Of a stretch of DNA of 64,000 nt, positions 56,842-64,000 are shown piece by piece (the first letter of the stretch is position 1; each line of letters begins with the position of its first letter). This DNA comes from Hyphomicrobiales bacterium (GTDB lineage Bacteria; Pseudomonadota; Alphaproteobacteria; Rhizobiales; Xanthobacteraceae). The stretch spans positions 1 through 64,000 of the forward strand of contig PNAI01000016.1 in the NCBI GenBank assembly GCA_003169835.1. The letters are read 5' to 3'. The notes below the pieces were generated by a model that saw only the letters and a list, made by a program, of their open reading frames with translations, searched no databases and was not told the DNA's origin. The position numbers were made by a program, and so were the translations under genes.

Positions 56842-57714
56842 ATGACCAGGCATTTCCGCACGTGTTTGACGGTATTTGCGCTTGCGGTGTTTTTGCTCGC
56901 CGCGATGGTGGCGTTCATGGCGCTTCCGATCGCGCCGCTCGCGGCGCAGTCCGTGCCTGCGCCCGCGCAAAAGCCGGAGATGATGGAGAATTGTCCGGGG
57001 CTCGTCGCGGCGGACAGGCCGAAAGTTGTGCCCGCCTCCTACCAGCTCGCGCTTAATTCCGATCAAGTCCGCATCACTTACGCCGGCCACTCCACGTTTT
57101 TGATCGAGAGCCCGCGGCTGGTGCGCATTGCGACAGATTACAACGACTATGTGCGGCCGTCGGTGCTGCCCAACATCGCCACCATGAACCATGCGCATTC
57201 GACGCATTACACCGACAACCCCGATCCCTCGATCAAGCATGTGCTGCGTGGCTGGGGTCCCAATCCGGAGACGCCGGCGCGCCACGATATCCAGGTGGGC
57301 GACGTGCGTGTGCGCAACGTGCCGACCAATATCCGTAATTGGGGCGGCGGGACTGAGCGGCACGGCAATTCGATCTTCATCTTCGAGGTGGCCAATCTGT
57401 GCATCGCGCATCTTGGCCACCTGCATCACACGCTCAGCCAGCAGCAGCTCAACGAGATCGGCAAGGTCGATGTGGTGATGGTGCCGGTCGACGGCGGCGT
57501 CACGCTCGATCTCGATGGAATGGCCGAGGTGCTGGCTGCACTTAAAGCGCCGCTGATGATTCCGATGCACTATTTCAGCACCTATACGCTCAATCGCTTT
57601 CTCACCACGCTCGGGCAGAAATATCAGGTCGAGATGGCCGAGACGCCGTCCGTGCTGGTGTCGAAGACCACGCTGCCGACCACGCCGAAGGTGCTGGTGC
57701 TGCCAGGAAGGTGA
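56842..57714 (+). CDS. Exported metallo-beta-lactamase-fold hydrolase (UlaG-like), atypical metal motif
   Basis: A 290-residue protein with a signal peptide (about residues 1-36, ending PIAPLAAQ) and a metallo-beta-lactamase fold of the L-ascorbate lactonase-like branch: ITYAGHSTFLIESPR, then NHAHSTHYTD, HLGHLHH, MVPVDGG and MIPMHYFS. The canonical HxHxDH reads HAHSTH, with Thr instead of Asp. This may mean a single-metal or non-hydrolytic protein. The ATG at 56842 follows GGAG. Its substrate is unknown and neighbours do not give a clue. Confidence 0.8.
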   Translation: MTRHFRTCLTVFALAVFLLAAMVAFMALPIAPLAAQSVPAPAQKPEMMENCPGLVAADRPKVVPASYQLALNSDQVRITYAGHSTFLIESPRLVRIATDYNDYVRPSVLPNIATMNHAHSTHYTDNPDPSIKHVLRGWGPNPETPARHDIQVGDVRVRNVPTNIRNWGGGTERHGNSIFIFEVANLCIAHLGHLHHTLSQQQLNEIGKVDVVMVPVDGGVTLDLDGMAEVLAALKAPLMIPMHYFSTYTLNRFLTTLGQKYQVEMAETPSVLVSKTTLPTTPKVLVLPGR

Positions 57715-57952
57715 CCGGTATTGAGGCGATTATCCGGGATTTGACAATTATTGCGGCGGCCAACTGTACTCGGGTCTGTACGTCGTGGGGTTTCAATTCA
57801 GATACAACAATCGCATGAACACAGATATTTTCGGAACGGCGATTGAGAGGTGCTAACTTAATACTCGGTTTGTTCAATAATTCGGTTGCTAGAAATCATT
57901 GGAGAAAACGACCTTACTGTGTATTCAATAACTCGCCGCGTACCTCTTTTTT

Positions 57953-58578
57953 TCAAACACGGAACATTTCATATTCAAAATCAAAATAAATCCGTAGCAC
58001 CAAGGGAAAATTAATTACGTGCAAGCCTTGAACATCAAACCCATAGCCTAGGGGCTGTTTTGCATGAATAAAACCAGAATCGTTTGGCTGAAGCGGTATA
58101 GATTTTTTATTCCCTTCCAATTCGAGTGCGAGTTCTTTCACTGTCCACGACAGCATCCTGTCTTGAAGATTTTCAAATTGAATTTCCATTCTTGTTACTG
58201 ACCAAACGGGTGTCCCGCAAAAATTGGGTGGAGTGGCTACAAAAGATACATTTTTGTATGTGAGCGGTCTGTCTTGCGCAATTTCAGTTAGTTTTTTCTG
58301 CGCATCATCTGCTCGCCTTTTTTCATTGTCGTAAAGACGGAACGGTGCGCGTAGAAGCCTAATAAAAAACACTACAACCCAAGTAGCACACAAACATAAA
58401 AGCCCAAGTGCAATCCCTTTTGGAATATTTTCAGGCATGCCCACTTGATAGCCGAAATAGGTAGCACTCGCCCAACGATGAATGCCCCCAATAACCACGC
58501 CCATGCGTTGGCGCGGTTCCATGATTCGTTCCACGCCACGCGTATCCACAACCAGTAAAAATCAAAATTGTCACGCAT
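57953..58578 (-). pseudogene. Frameshifted AT-rich membrane protein of unknown function
   Basis: The start MRDNFDFYWLWIRVAWNESW at 58578 leads into a first membrane span (AWAWLLGAFIVG). A second frame, offset by one base, continues GYQVGMPENIPKGIALGLLC, with a second span (LLCLCATWVVVFFIRLL), a short coiled-coil-like segment (RRADDAQKKLTEIA) and a beta-rich C terminus. A missing G in the GTTGGG run near 58460 would join the two frames and give one protein of about 208 residues. It could be a sequencing or real deletion. The base composition is far more AT-rich than its neighbours, suggesting transfer. Read alone, the downstream frame runs 57953-58549. Confidence 0.6.
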
Positions 58579-58657
58579 CTCAGCCCTCTTACGGACTCTG
58601 TCTCAGAGAGAAGGGGTTTTCTCTGAATTCAGGCGGCAGTCAAGTCCCGGATCGGCT

Positions 58658-60316
58658 CTACAGGTGCCCGCTCGCCTGGCGCAGCACGCGCATCGCGTCG
58701 CCAGCCGAATTTCCGCGCCAGGCGACAATCTGATCGGGCCGGATCAACGCGAAGTCAGATTGGTAGAGTTCGCGTGCTTCGTCGGTGGCGATATCGATCA
58801 CCGCGAGCGGCAGCTCGAATGTCGCGGCGGATTCAATAAAGGGTGCGCTGGCCGGCGGATTTTTGCCGAGCCGTAGCAATGTGAATTCAAAACCCAAGGT
58901 GTCGTAGAGCGAGCGTCCATCGGCGAGCCACAGATGCGGTGCGCGGCCGCCCGGGCAGGCGGTAGGGACGTATGAATTAACGGTATCCGGCGGCGGCGCG
59001 GTGCCGTCGGCGATGACTATGGCTGAGCCGTCGTAACGGCCGCCGAAGGTGATGCCGGGGATGTTGAACTCGAAGCGCGCGTGATGATTGAAATGGTCGC
59101 CGGTTTGTTTGCGTGCAGCTTCTCCCGCAGGCGTATCGTCCTCGAGCGCGGCTGGCGGGACAAATAGTCCGATCGAATCGGCAAAGCCGCGGGCATATTT
59201 CGTGTTGCGCTTGGCGATTGCTTGCCGCTCGAACTCGTAGCTGTCGAGCAGCACCGGTCCGCCCCAGCCTTTGATCAAGGCCGCGAGCTTCCAGCCGAGG
59301 TTGACCGCATCCTCGGCGGCGGTGTTGTAGCCAAGGCCGCCGGTCGGCGTGAACAGATGGGCGGCGTCGCCGCCGATGAAAATTCGTCCACGCGAGAATT
59401 TTTCCGCAACCAGCGTGTAGCCCGCGTTCCAAGATGAGCGCGCGAGGATTTCGATATCGAGCGGCGCGCCGACAGCGGCCTGAAGCATCGCCTTGGCTTC
59501 GTTATCGGTTATGTCGTTGGGGTTCTTTCCGCTTTCGAGCTGGGTATGAAAGGCAAATTCGTCGCGCCCATTGACCGCCGGCATCAGGCAGCGGCGATCC
59601 TTGTTGACGGTCCAATACATCCACGCGCGGGGGTGTGGGATCAGGTCGTAGAGCTTGGGGCAACGAAAATAGATCGCGAACATCTGACCGCCAAGAAAAT
59701 TTCGCATGGCGGAGCCTTCGCCGCTGAAACTCGCGCCAATGGTCTTGCGCGTGAAGCTGCGCGCGCCGTCGGCGCCGACGCAATAGGCGGCGCGAAAAGT
59801 TTTGTGCTCGCGTCCATCCGTGTTCTCGGCATCGACCTCGACGCCGTCCGTATCTTCGCGCAGGGCCGTCGCGCGCCAGCCAGGCAGAATCGAAACGGAT
59901 TCCAACGCTTCGGCTTGCTCGCGCAGCACGCGCTCGACGTACATCTGCGAGCAGCGATGTGGTAGCTCGGCCGCGCTCCACGAGCCGGAGAGGGTCTTGA
60001 TCAGATCGGTCGCGGCGCGTGCGGACGGCAGGCTGATGCGCGCCAATTCGTGCTTGGTGAAGCGCGTGAAATAGGCGATATCGGTCGGATAATCGGGTGG
60101 CAGCCCTTGCGCACGTATCTTGTCGGCAAAGCCGAGTCGGCGGTAGTGCTCCATGGTGCGCGCTTGCGTTGCATTGGCGGCAGGAAAGCGGACGGGCGAG
60201 GTTTTTTCGTCGATGATAATGGTGTGGATTCCGCGGCGGCCGAGTTCGATCGCCAGGATCAGTCCGCAGGGACCCGCCCCGATGATAACGACGCGCTTTG
60301 ATGGACTCACATGCAT
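58658..60316 (-). CDS. FAD-dependent aromatic monooxygenase (MhpA/PheA-like)
   Basis: A group A flavin hydroxylase of about 552 residues. The FAD motif is RVVIIGAGPCGLILAIELGRRG, the DG motif is CVGADGARSFTRK, and the GD motif is RIFIGGDAAHLFTPTGGLGYN. A C-terminal thioredoxin-like part follows (GRSLYDTLGFEFTLL). This is the layout of 3-(3-hydroxyphenyl)propionate or 2,4-dichlorophenol-type hydroxylases. The ATG at 60316 gives the expected N terminus; the longer frame is antisense to the next gene. It diverges from the DUF1932 gene. The substrate is inferred only as a phenolic ring. Confidence 0.9.
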   Translation of the reverse strand: MHVSPSKRVVIIGAGPCGLILAIELGRRGIHTIIIDEKTSPVRFPAANATQARTMEHYRRLGFADKIRAQGLPPDYPTDIAYFTRFTKHELARISLPSARAATDLIKTLSGSWSAAELPHRCSQMYVERVLREQAEALESVSILPGWRATALREDTDGVEVDAENTDGREHKTFRAAYCVGADGARSFTRKTIGASFSGEGSAMRNFLGGQMFAIYFRCPKLYDLIPHPRAWMYWTVNKDRRCLMPAVNGRDEFAFHTQLESGKNPNDITDNEAKAMLQAAVGAPLDIEILARSSWNAGYTLVAEKFSRGRIFIGGDAAHLFTPTGGLGYNTAAEDAVNLGWKLAALIKGWGGPVLLDSYEFERQAIAKRNTKYARGFADSIGLFVPPAALEDDTPAGEAARKQTGDHFNHHARFEFNIPGITFGGRYDGSAIVIADGTAPPPDTVNSYVPTACPGGRAPHLWLADGRSLYDTLGFEFTLLRLGKNPPASAPFIESAATFELPLAVIDIATDEARELYQSDFALIRPDQIVAWRGNSAGDAMRVLRQASGHL

Positions 60317-60409
60317 TCGGTAGCGTCCTTGCAGCCTTTTGGTGGCGCTGTCATCATCCGTCCCGGCCAGTACGAGGCATGACAATACAATTGCGTGAGG
60401 AATAACAAG

Positions 60410-61255
60410 ATGCATCCAACCGTCGCGATCATTGCACAAGGCGCCATGGGCAGCGCGGTCGGCAAGCGGCTGGTCGAACGCGGCTTGGCGGTGACCACTT
60501 CGCTTGCCGGGCGGAGCGAAGCGAGCGTCAAGCGGGCGCGTGTGGCCGGCATGACGGCTGCGTCCGACGAGGATGTGGCGCGCGCGGATTTCTTTCTCTC
60601 CATCGTGCCGCCGGCTGACGCGCTTTCGCTCGCCGAAAAAATGGCGGCGCTGATCGCACGTTTCAACCGCAAGCCGATTTATGTCGATTGCAACGCAGTG
60701 AACCCGCCGACCAAAACCAAGATCGCGCGCGTGATTGCGCAATGCGGTTCGCCCTTTGTCGATGTGGGCATCATCGGCGCGCCACCGCAGCAGGGTCACG
60801 AGGGGCCTGCGATGTATGCGTCGGGGCAAGATGCCACGCGCTTTGCGCCGCTTGGAAGCTTTGGGCTCGATGTGCGCGTGATCGAGGGTCCGATTGGAGC
60901 GGCGTCCGCGCTCAAAATGTCCTACGCCGGGATTACCAAAGGACTCACCGCACTCGCGTCGGCGATGCTGCTTGCGGCGACGCGCGAAGGTGCGGCGGAA
61001 GCGCTGCAAGGTGAATTGGCGCGCAGTCAGCCGGCGCTGCTCGCGTGGTTCAAGCGCTCAGTGCCCAACATGTTTCCAAAAGCCTATCGCTTCGTGGGCG
61101 AAATGGAGGAGATCGCCGATTTCGTCGGCGAGGACGTCGCGGCGCGTCAGATGTTCGAGGCTTTTGCTAATCTCTACACGCGGATCGCCACGGATTTTGA
61201 TGGTAAGAAAGACGAGACTAGCGCGCTGGCGAAATTTCTCGATCACAAATCCTAA
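60410..61255 (+). CDS. NAD(P)-dependent dehydrogenase with DUF1932 C-terminal domain
   Basis: A 281-residue beta-hydroxyacid-dehydrogenase-like protein. The N-terminal dinucleotide fold is VAIIAQGAMGSAVGKRLVERG, then DFFLSIVPPADALSLAEKMA. The C-terminal helical domain (MSYAGITKGLTALASAMLLAA) is DUF1932, as in 6-phosphogluconate-dehydrogenase-like enzymes. The ATG at 60410 has GAGGA about eight bases upstream. It is 24 bases before pobA, so it is probably co-transcribed in the aromatic cluster. Its substrate is not known. Confidence 0.88.
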   Translation: MHPTVAIIAQGAMGSAVGKRLVERGLAVTTSLAGRSEASVKRARVAGMTAASDEDVARADFFLSIVPPADALSLAEKMAALIARFNRKPIYVDCNAVNPPTKTKIARVIAQCGSPFVDVGIIGAPPQQGHEGPAMYASGQDATRFAPLGSFGLDVRVIEGPIGAASALKMSYAGITKGLTALASAMLLAATREGAAEALQGELARSQPALLAWFKRSVPNMFPKAYRFVGEMEEIADFVGEDVAARQMFEAFANLYTRIATDFDGKKDETSALAKFLDHKS

Positions 61256-61279
61256 AGTTATCCGGGGCGCGAGGGCGAC

Positions 61280-62452
61280 GTGCGCACACAAGTTGGTATC
61301 GTTGGTGCGGGGCCTGCCGGGCTTTTTCTTGCGCATCTATTGCGGCGTGCGGGTGTCGATTGTGTGATCCTGGAGTCGCGCAGCCGCGATTACATTGAAA
61401 AGCGCGTGCGCGCCGGCGTGCTGGAGCAGACCACGGTCAATCTCATGCACGAGGTCGGTGCGGGCGAGCGCCTCAAGCGCGAAGGAATGCCCGATCCGCT
61501 GCTCGATATTCGCTTTGCGGGCGGCATCATCCACATCGATCTCAAGGAACTCACGCCGGGCAAGATCGTCACGGTCTATGGCCAGCAGGAGGTGGTGAAG
61601 GACTTAATTGCATCGTGGGTCAAGGGCGGCGGGTCGATCGAATTCGAAGCGGAGGCGCTCGGGCTCGACGGATTGAACAGCGAGCGGCCGAACATCCGCT
61701 ATCGCAAGAATGGCCGCGAGGACACGATCGAATGCGACTTCATTGCGGGGTGCGACGGATTCCACGGCGTGAGCCGGCCAGCGATCCCTGAAAGTGTGCT
61801 TTCGATCTACGATCGCATCTTTCCATTTGGGTGGCTCGGCATCATTTCGGAATCGACGCCGTTCCCGGAGATGACCTACGCCAATCACGAACGCGGGTTT
61901 GCGCTGGCGAGCCGGCGCGGCCCACACATCGCGCGGCTCTATGTGCAATGCGCGGCGGACGAAGATCTTAATCTTTGGCCCGATGCGCGCATCTGGGACG
62001 AGCTGCACAAGCGGCTGGGCGGCGCGCGCAAGCTCACCGAAGGCAAGATGGTGCAGAAGGGCATCACGCCGATGCGCAGCTTCGTGGTCGAGCCGATGCA
62101 GCACGGCCGCCTGTTCCTGGCCGGCGACAGCGCGCATATCGTGCCGCCGACCGGCGCCAAGGGGCTCAATTTGGCGGCGGCCGATGTGTGGGTGCTGGCG
62201 CGGGCGTTTGACGAATTTTTTCGCACCGGGTCGCGCAAGCGGTTGGAACGCTATTCTGAAGTATGCCTGAAACGCGTGTGGAAAGCCGTGCGCTATTCGA
62301 GCTACCTCACCTCGCTCTTGCATCGCTTTGAGCAGCACACGCCGTTCGAGCGGCAATTGCAGCACACCGAGCTGGAATATCTCTTAAATTCAAAGGCGGC
62401 GCGAACCACCGTCGCCGAGAATTATGTCGGCCTGCCGTTCGTCGACGATTGA
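61280..62452 (+). CDS. pobA: 4-hydroxybenzoate 3-monooxygenase
   Basis: Hydroxylates 4-hydroxybenzoate to protocatechuate with NADPH and FAD. The signatures are QVGIVGAGPAGLFLAHLLRR, then LEQTTVNLMHEVG, GCDGFHGVSRPAIP and the GD motif LFLAGDSAHIVPPTGAKGLN. The length of 390 is exactly that of PobA. The start is a GTG at 61280 with GAGGG upstream. It lies in a run of aromatic-degradation genes. The product protocatechuate would need ring-cleavage genes that are not in this window. Closely related hydroxylases with other substrates cannot be excluded. Confidence 0.9.
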   Translation: MRTQVGIVGAGPAGLFLAHLLRRAGVDCVILESRSRDYIEKRVRAGVLEQTTVNLMHEVGAGERLKREGMPDPLLDIRFAGGIIHIDLKELTPGKIVTVYGQQEVVKDLIASWVKGGGSIEFEAEALGLDGLNSERPNIRYRKNGREDTIECDFIAGCDGFHGVSRPAIPESVLSIYDRIFPFGWLGIISESTPFPEMTYANHERGFALASRRGPHIARLYVQCAADEDLNLWPDARIWDELHKRLGGARKLTEGKMVQKGITPMRSFVVEPMQHGRLFLAGDSAHIVPPTGAKGLNLAAADVWVLARAFDEFFRTGSRKRLERYSEVCLKRVWKAVRYSSYLTSLLHRFEQHTPFERQLQHTELEYLLNSKAARTTVAENYVGLPFVDD

Positions 62453-62466
62453 TCGAGGAGGACAAG

Positions 62467-63330
62467 ATGCCGCACGCGACGACCAGCGACAAGGTGCGGC
62501 TCTATTACGAAGAGGCGGGAAGCGGCACGCCTATCCTGTTTGTGCACGAATTCGCCGGCGACCATCGCAATTGGGAGCCGCAGATGCGCTATTTCTCCCG
62601 TCGGCATCGCTGTATCGCCTATTCCGCGCGCGGCTATAAGCCGTCCGACGTGCCGAGCGACGCCGGCGCCTATACCTACAAGCACTGGATCAGCGATGCG
62701 ATCGCGGTGCTCGATCATCTAAAGATCGTCAAGGCGCATTTCGTGGGCCTCTCCATGGGCGGTTACACAGTGGTGCTGATCGGGACCCATCATCCGGGGC
62801 GCGCGTTGTCGTTGACCGCGGCGGGTGCGGGCTCGGGCTCGGAGCGGGCGCAAACGGAGGAATTTAGAAAAAATGCGCTGGCCACGGCTGACTTGTTTGA
62901 AAAATTCGGTTCGGCGGAAGTGGTGCGGACTTATGGACTCAGCCCGCCACGAATTTCGTTTCTGTTGAAGGACCCGCGCGGGTTTGCCGATTTCAACGCG
63001 GCCTTCGCCGCGCATGACGCGCAGGGCTCGGCGCATACCATGCGCGGGTTTCAGGCCGCGCGGCCGTCGCTGTACGATTTTGAGACCGACATCCGGCGCA
63101 TAGCGGTGCCGACTCTGATCGTGGTTGGCGATGAGGACGAGCCGTGCTTGGAGCCAAGCTTTCGGCTCAAACAATGGATCGCGCCCTCCGGGTTGGTGGT
63201 GTTCCCCAAGACCGGACATGTCGTGAATCAAGAAGAGCCGGCGCTTTTCAATCAAATGGTCGGCGATTTCATCGGCCGGGTTGAGGCAGGCCGCTGGCCG
63301 CCGCGCGATCCGCGTTCAATGCGGAAATAG
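62467..63330 (+). CDS. Alpha/beta hydrolase
   Basis: A 287-residue hydrolase of the alpha/beta fold. The oxyanion-hole region is ILFVHEFAGDHRNWEPQM, the nucleophile elbow is HFVGLSMGGYTVVLIG, the acid strand is TLIVVGDEDEPC and the catalytic His is in KTGHVVNQEEP. The ATG at 62467 has GAGGAGG directly upstream; the frame before it overlaps pobA's stop. It could hydrolyse a ring-cleavage product, lactone or ester, as its neighbours suggest, but this is inference. It sits 15 bases after pobA. Confidence 0.9.
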   Translation: MPHATTSDKVRLYYEEAGSGTPILFVHEFAGDHRNWEPQMRYFSRRHRCIAYSARGYKPSDVPSDAGAYTYKHWISDAIAVLDHLKIVKAHFVGLSMGGYTVVLIGTHHPGRALSLTAAGAGSGSERAQTEEFRKNALATADLFEKFGSAEVVRTYGLSPPRISFLLKDPRGFADFNAAFAAHDAQGSAHTMRGFQAARPSLYDFETDIRRIAVPTLIVVGDEDEPCLEPSFRLKQWIAPSGLVVFPKTGHVVNQEEPALFNQMVGDFIGRVEAGRWPPRDPRSMRK

Positions 63331-63390
63331 ACGCGAGGGGCTCCGAAGGTTAAGTTTGCAGGGCAGTTACGGGTAAGAGGACCGCAAGCC

Positions 63391-64000
63391 ATGCTGAGCG
63401 CCGAGCAAAACGATCGCATCACCCGCGTCGGGCCGGACAAGCCGGCCGGAACGCTGTTGCGCCGCTATTGGCAGCCTGCTGCGCTGGTCGATGAACTCAC
63501 CGGCAACCGGCCGATCAAAGCCATCAAGCTGCTCGGCGAAGATCTCGTGATTTTCAAGGACGACAAGGGACACTATGGCCTGGTCGGGCGCTCCTGCCCG
63601 CATCGCGGCACGGATTTGGCCTACGGGCGGCTCGAAGACGGCGGCTTGCGCTGCGCGTTCCATGGCTGGCTGTTCGATGTCAACGGCAAATGCCTGCAGA
63701 CACCAGCCGAGCCGGAAGACAGCAATCTGTGCGCCAAGATTCAGCACAAGGCCTATCCGGTGGTGGAACGCAGCGGAATCTTATTTGCTTACATGGGGCC
63801 GGGCGAGGCGCCGGAATTTCCTCATTTCGATTGCTTCGTCGCGCCCGCAACACACACGTTCGCGTTCAAGGGTATGATCGATTGCAATTGGCTGCAGTCG
63901 CTCGAAGTGGGCATCGATCCGGCGCACACGTCATTCCTGCATCGCTTCTTCCACGACGAGGACCCGAAGGAAGGCTACGGCAAATTGTTCCGCGACACCT
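63391..64000 (+). CDS. Rieske [2Fe-2S] aromatic ring-hydroxylating oxygenase, 3' end missing
   Basis: The first 203 codons of an oxygenase alpha subunit of the phthalate-dioxygenase-like type; the gene runs off the right edge. The Rieske cluster site is SCPHRGTDLAYG with CAFHGWLFD 18 residues on (CxH ... CxxH). The catalytic-domain beginning is seen in NWLQSLEVGIDPAHTSFLHR, which carries iron-ligand histidines. It opens MLSAEQNDRITRVGPDKPAG. The ATG at 63391 is preceded by AGAGG. Relatives demethylate or dihydroxylate aromatic acids, so it fits the surrounding catabolic cluster. The matching reductase is not in the window. Confidence 0.92.
   Translation, partial: MLSAEQNDRITRVGPDKPAGTLLRRYWQPAALVDELTGNRPIKAIKLLGEDLVIFKDDKGHYGLVGRSCPHRGTDLAYGRLEDGGLRCAFHGWLFDVNGKCLQTPAEPEDSNLCAKIQHKAYPVVERSGILFAYMGPGEAPEFPHFDCFVAPATHTFAFKGMIDCNWLQSLEVGIDPAHTSFLHRFFHDEDPKEGYGKLFRDT

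Noticed and set aside
60317-61009. Upstream extension of the FAD monooxygenase to more than 780 residues
   Set aside because: The added part is antisense to the DUF1932 gene, is rich in Arg and His, and lacks any domain. The normal N terminus with the FAD motif begins at 60316.

Overview
This window is a high-GC alphaproteobacterial chromosome segment, most like Hyphomicrobiales (Rhizobiales), in the Bradyrhizobium/Xanthobacteraceae neighbourhood. The evidence is the gene content and order: irr divergent from fabA-fabB-fabI; lnt-praR-metK-trmB; miaB-phoH-ybeY-corC-lnt; a Fur/Mur-rimI-tsaB-nfuA run; rimP-nusA-ylxR-infB-rbfA-truB-rpsO-pnp; rsmB-heparinase-purH; and the giant 180-kDa-type NAD-glutamate dehydrogenase. 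Irr carries the rhizobial haem-binding GCPWH motif.

Positions 1 to about 4,330 look like the right end of an integrated element or a decayed island. They hold the start of an unknown gene, a D,D-carboxypeptidase, a tyrosine recombinase with one in-frame stop, a small cysteine-rich exported protein, a membrane protein, a DUF1272 protein and an unknown basic protein. Four copies of a degenerate repeat are scattered between them. The region ends exactly at a 45-nt copy of the 3' half of tRNA-Gly(GCC), which is the expected footprint of integration into a tRNA gene.

Positions 4,389 to 9,421 (minus) form a possible operon: an AhpD-like protein, gamma-glutamyltransferase, an orphan Bug-type solute-binding protein and a rare triple-RidA protein. 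Then come glutamate dehydrogenase (plus), and purH, a heparinase-like protein, rsmB and irr (minus). Fatty-acid genes fabA, fabB and fabI follow on the plus strand with a 54-residue membrane protein and a PYROXD2-like oxidoreductase.

Positions 24,851 to 34,837 (minus) are the core translation and RNA operon from rimP to pnp. Its leader contains a promoter candidate followed by a terminator-like hairpin before rimP. Positions 36,284 to 44,960 (minus) carry methylation, envelope and ribosome-maturation genes. The metK ribosome-binding site sits inside an inverted repeat. A palindromic mini-element lies inside the ybeY reading frame, and a related perfect palindrome lies in the 5' end of truB. 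Positions 45,093 to 55,564 (minus) hold an MFS exporter, an orphan molybdenum hydroxylase large subunit, an acyltransferase, Fur/Mur, rimI, tsaB, nfuA, a universal stress protein, trpS and murJ.

Positions 55,707 to 57,714 hold an adenosine-kinase-like sugar kinase and an exported metallo-beta-lactamase-fold protein. An AT-rich, frameshifted membrane gene follows. The right end is a catabolic cluster with two flavin hydroxylases (one is PobA), a DUF1932 dehydrogenase, an alpha/beta hydrolase and a Rieske oxygenase running off the window. It suggests breakdown of a hydroxylated aromatic compound. No CRISPR array, rRNA gene or complete tRNA gene was seen.
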